Assembly (NCBI GenBank): GCA_002049455.2
Contig: KV918901.1
Location: forward strand, 1 to 64,000
DNA: 64,000 bases
DNA from: Porphyra umbilicalis
Lineage: Eukaryota; Rhodophyta; Bangiophyceae; Bangiales; Bangiaceae
Direction: 5' to 3'
Positions 63,028 to 64,000 of the stretch are shown piece after piece (positions within the stretch are counted from its first letter, which is position 1; each line of letters starts with the position of its first letter). The position numbers and the translations under genes were made by a program. The notes below the pieces were generated by a model. It had not been told where the DNA came from, searched no databases, and worked only from the letters and a program-made list of their open reading frames with translations.

Positions 63028-63954
63028 TCACTTGTCGGCGACGGCGTCGGCGGCGGTGCGACCGCCGTCTGCGTCGCCCCCCTCCTCCACGGCGCGGCGC
63101 GCAAATTCCGGCAACACAAACGCCGCCGCGTGCACCGGCGGGCTGTAGTAGCGCAGGCGCCCCTGCACGGCCGCCGACGGGGCTCGGCGCGGCGTCGCCA
63201 GGTCCACCCCCGCGTCCTTGGCACAAATGACAAACCCGATTTGGCCCGACGGGTAGGTCGGCACCGCCGTGTAGGCGTAGCCGACGGTGGGAAACAGCCG
63301 GCGGCACGCCGACAGCAGCGGGCGGATGAGGTCGAGGTGCAACCACATGCACTCGCCTTGGCAGCAGGCGAGCCCCCCCGCCCGCAAACTCCGCGCCATG
63401 GCCGCGTAAAAGGGGGGCTGGAAGAGCACCTCGGCGGGCCCAATCGGGTCGGACGAGTCGGTGATGATCACGTCGTAGGCGTCGACGTGGTCTGCCATGT
63501 AGGCCGCCCCGTCAGCAATAACCACCTCCACCCGCGGGTCGTCAAAGCCGGCGGCGAGGGCGGGGAGGTAGCGCTTGGACGCCTCCACAACCGCCGCGTC
63601 AATCTCCACGAGTACCGCGCGGGCGACGGACGGGTGTTTGAGCACCTCCCGCAGCACGCCCCCGTCCCCGCCGCCAATGACCAGCACGTCCACGGGGGCG
63701 GGGTGGGCGAACAGGGGGAGGTGCGCAATCATCTCTTGGTAGGCAAACTCGTCGCGCGTCGTCACCTGGATGACGCCGTCGAGTACCAGCACCGTGCCAT
63801 AGGTGGGGTTGGTAAACACGAGGAGGTCTTGAAAGGCAGAGCGGCCGCTGTACAGCACGTCGGTGACTTGCAGGGACATGGCCTGGCCAGGCCATAGGGC
63901 GCCCCGCTCAGAAAACCAGCCGTCCTTGATGAGGTCCTTGCCGCAGATGCCCAT
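63028..63954 (-). CDS. SPDS: spermidine synthase
   Basis: 308 residues from ATG 63954-63952 (context CAGCCACCATGGG), stop TGA at 63028. The N-terminal beta domain (GWFSERGALWPGQAMSLQV) is followed by the Rossmann-fold core. That core shows DGVIQVTTRDEFAYQEM, the nucleotide-cofactor loop VIGGGDGG (residues 94-99), VEID, IADGAAYM, the catalytic DSSDPIGPAEVLF (Asp166, Asp169) and YPSGQIGF. Every signature of the polyamine aminopropyltransferase family is intact, so it transfers an aminopropyl group from decarboxylated S-adenosylmethionine to putrescine. The length and the absence of a targeting peptide point to the usual cytosolic enzyme. The DSSDPIGPA loop favours spermidine over spermine synthase. 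It is intronless in this window; the promoter would extend past the window end. Confidence 0.96.
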   Translation of the reverse strand: MGICGKDLIKDGWFSERGALWPGQAMSLQVTDVLYSGRSAFQDLLVFTNPTYGTVLVLDGVIQVTTRDEFAYQEMIAHLPLFAHPAPVDVLVIGGGDGGVLREVLKHPSVARAVLVEIDAAVVEASKRYLPALAAGFDDPRVEVVIADGAAYMADHVDAYDVIITDSSDPIGPAEVLFQPPFYAAMARSLRAGGLACCQGECMWLHLDLIRPLLSACRRLFPTVGYAYTAVPTYPSGQIGFVICAKDAGVDLATPRRAPSAAVQGRLRYYSPPVHAAAFVLPEFARRAVEEGGDADGGRTAADAVADK

Positions 63955-64000
63955 GGTGGCTGCCACTGGTGGGGTGGACAGAGAAATAAGATGTTGCTAC

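Noticed and set aside
1..64000. Retroelement genes (reverse transcriptase, integrase)
   Set aside because: I saw no frame with a YxDD-type catalytic motif or an integrase zinc/DDE signature, apart from the transposase described.

Overview
The window reads as nuclear DNA of a GC-rich photosynthetic eukaryote. Evidence: a type II nuclear tRNA-Ser split by a 20-nt intron at the canonical position, a three-exon gene with GT-AG introns, TATA boxes about 90-180 bp upstream of start codons, CCACCATGG-like start contexts, and alanine/arginine-rich N-termini that look like plastid or secretory targeting peptides. Gene islands are extremely GC-rich and mostly intronless, with low-complexity poly-Pro/Gly/Ala tracts and pure G or C runs up to 28 bp. 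They alternate with more balanced intergenic DNA that carries small inverted repeats. A red alga of the bangiophyte type (Porphyra/Pyropia-like) is my best guess; this is inference, not proof.

Layout. 1-7060: no recognisable gene, with a 3.8-kb GC-rich low-complexity island (1481-5310). 7062-9206: TATA box and a cytochrome P450 (P450-1). 9447-9548: tRNA-Ser(CGA). 9711-10647 (-): a damaged multi-pass membrane protein, then a second GC-rich island to about 13960. 13961-18209: gene-poor DNA with hairpins. 18210-20192 (-): a P450 paralogue (P450-2) convergent with P450-1. 21061-27125: gene-poor DNA with fold-back repeats. 27126-28574: a proline-rich protein ending in a small CxxC zinc finger. 30341-32105 (-): a three-exon glutathionyl-hydroquinone reductase. 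About 33021-34488: a broken small-molecule kinase of the APH/CHK superfamily. 35258-37078 (-): a secreted acidic-repeat plus Hint (hedgehog-type autoprocessing) protein. About 39303-39656: an isolated methyltransferase-like exon. 40813-42327 (-): a candidate proline-rich gene. 43480-44760: a 136/68-bp minisatellite. 46019-57427: two long uninterrupted genes, a Ulp1-type protease protein and a SWIM/zinc-ribbon DDE transposase, together resembling a Zisupton/KDZ-type DNA transposon. 57641-59843 (-): a repeat-built Gly/Leu-rich gene with a hydrophobic C-terminus. 60988-62487: a hemerythrin-like helical-bundle protein. 63028-63954 (-): spermidine synthase.

The host genes are individual metabolic or secreted-protein genes with no operon-like logic. 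The exception is the pair at 46-57 kb, which probably acts as one mobile unit. Several host genes show frame switches inside pure G/C runs. In P450-2 and the hemerythrin-like gene the switches cancel, which suggests run-length errors or polymorphism rather than decay. The kinase and the membrane gene have more damage and may be true pseudogenes.
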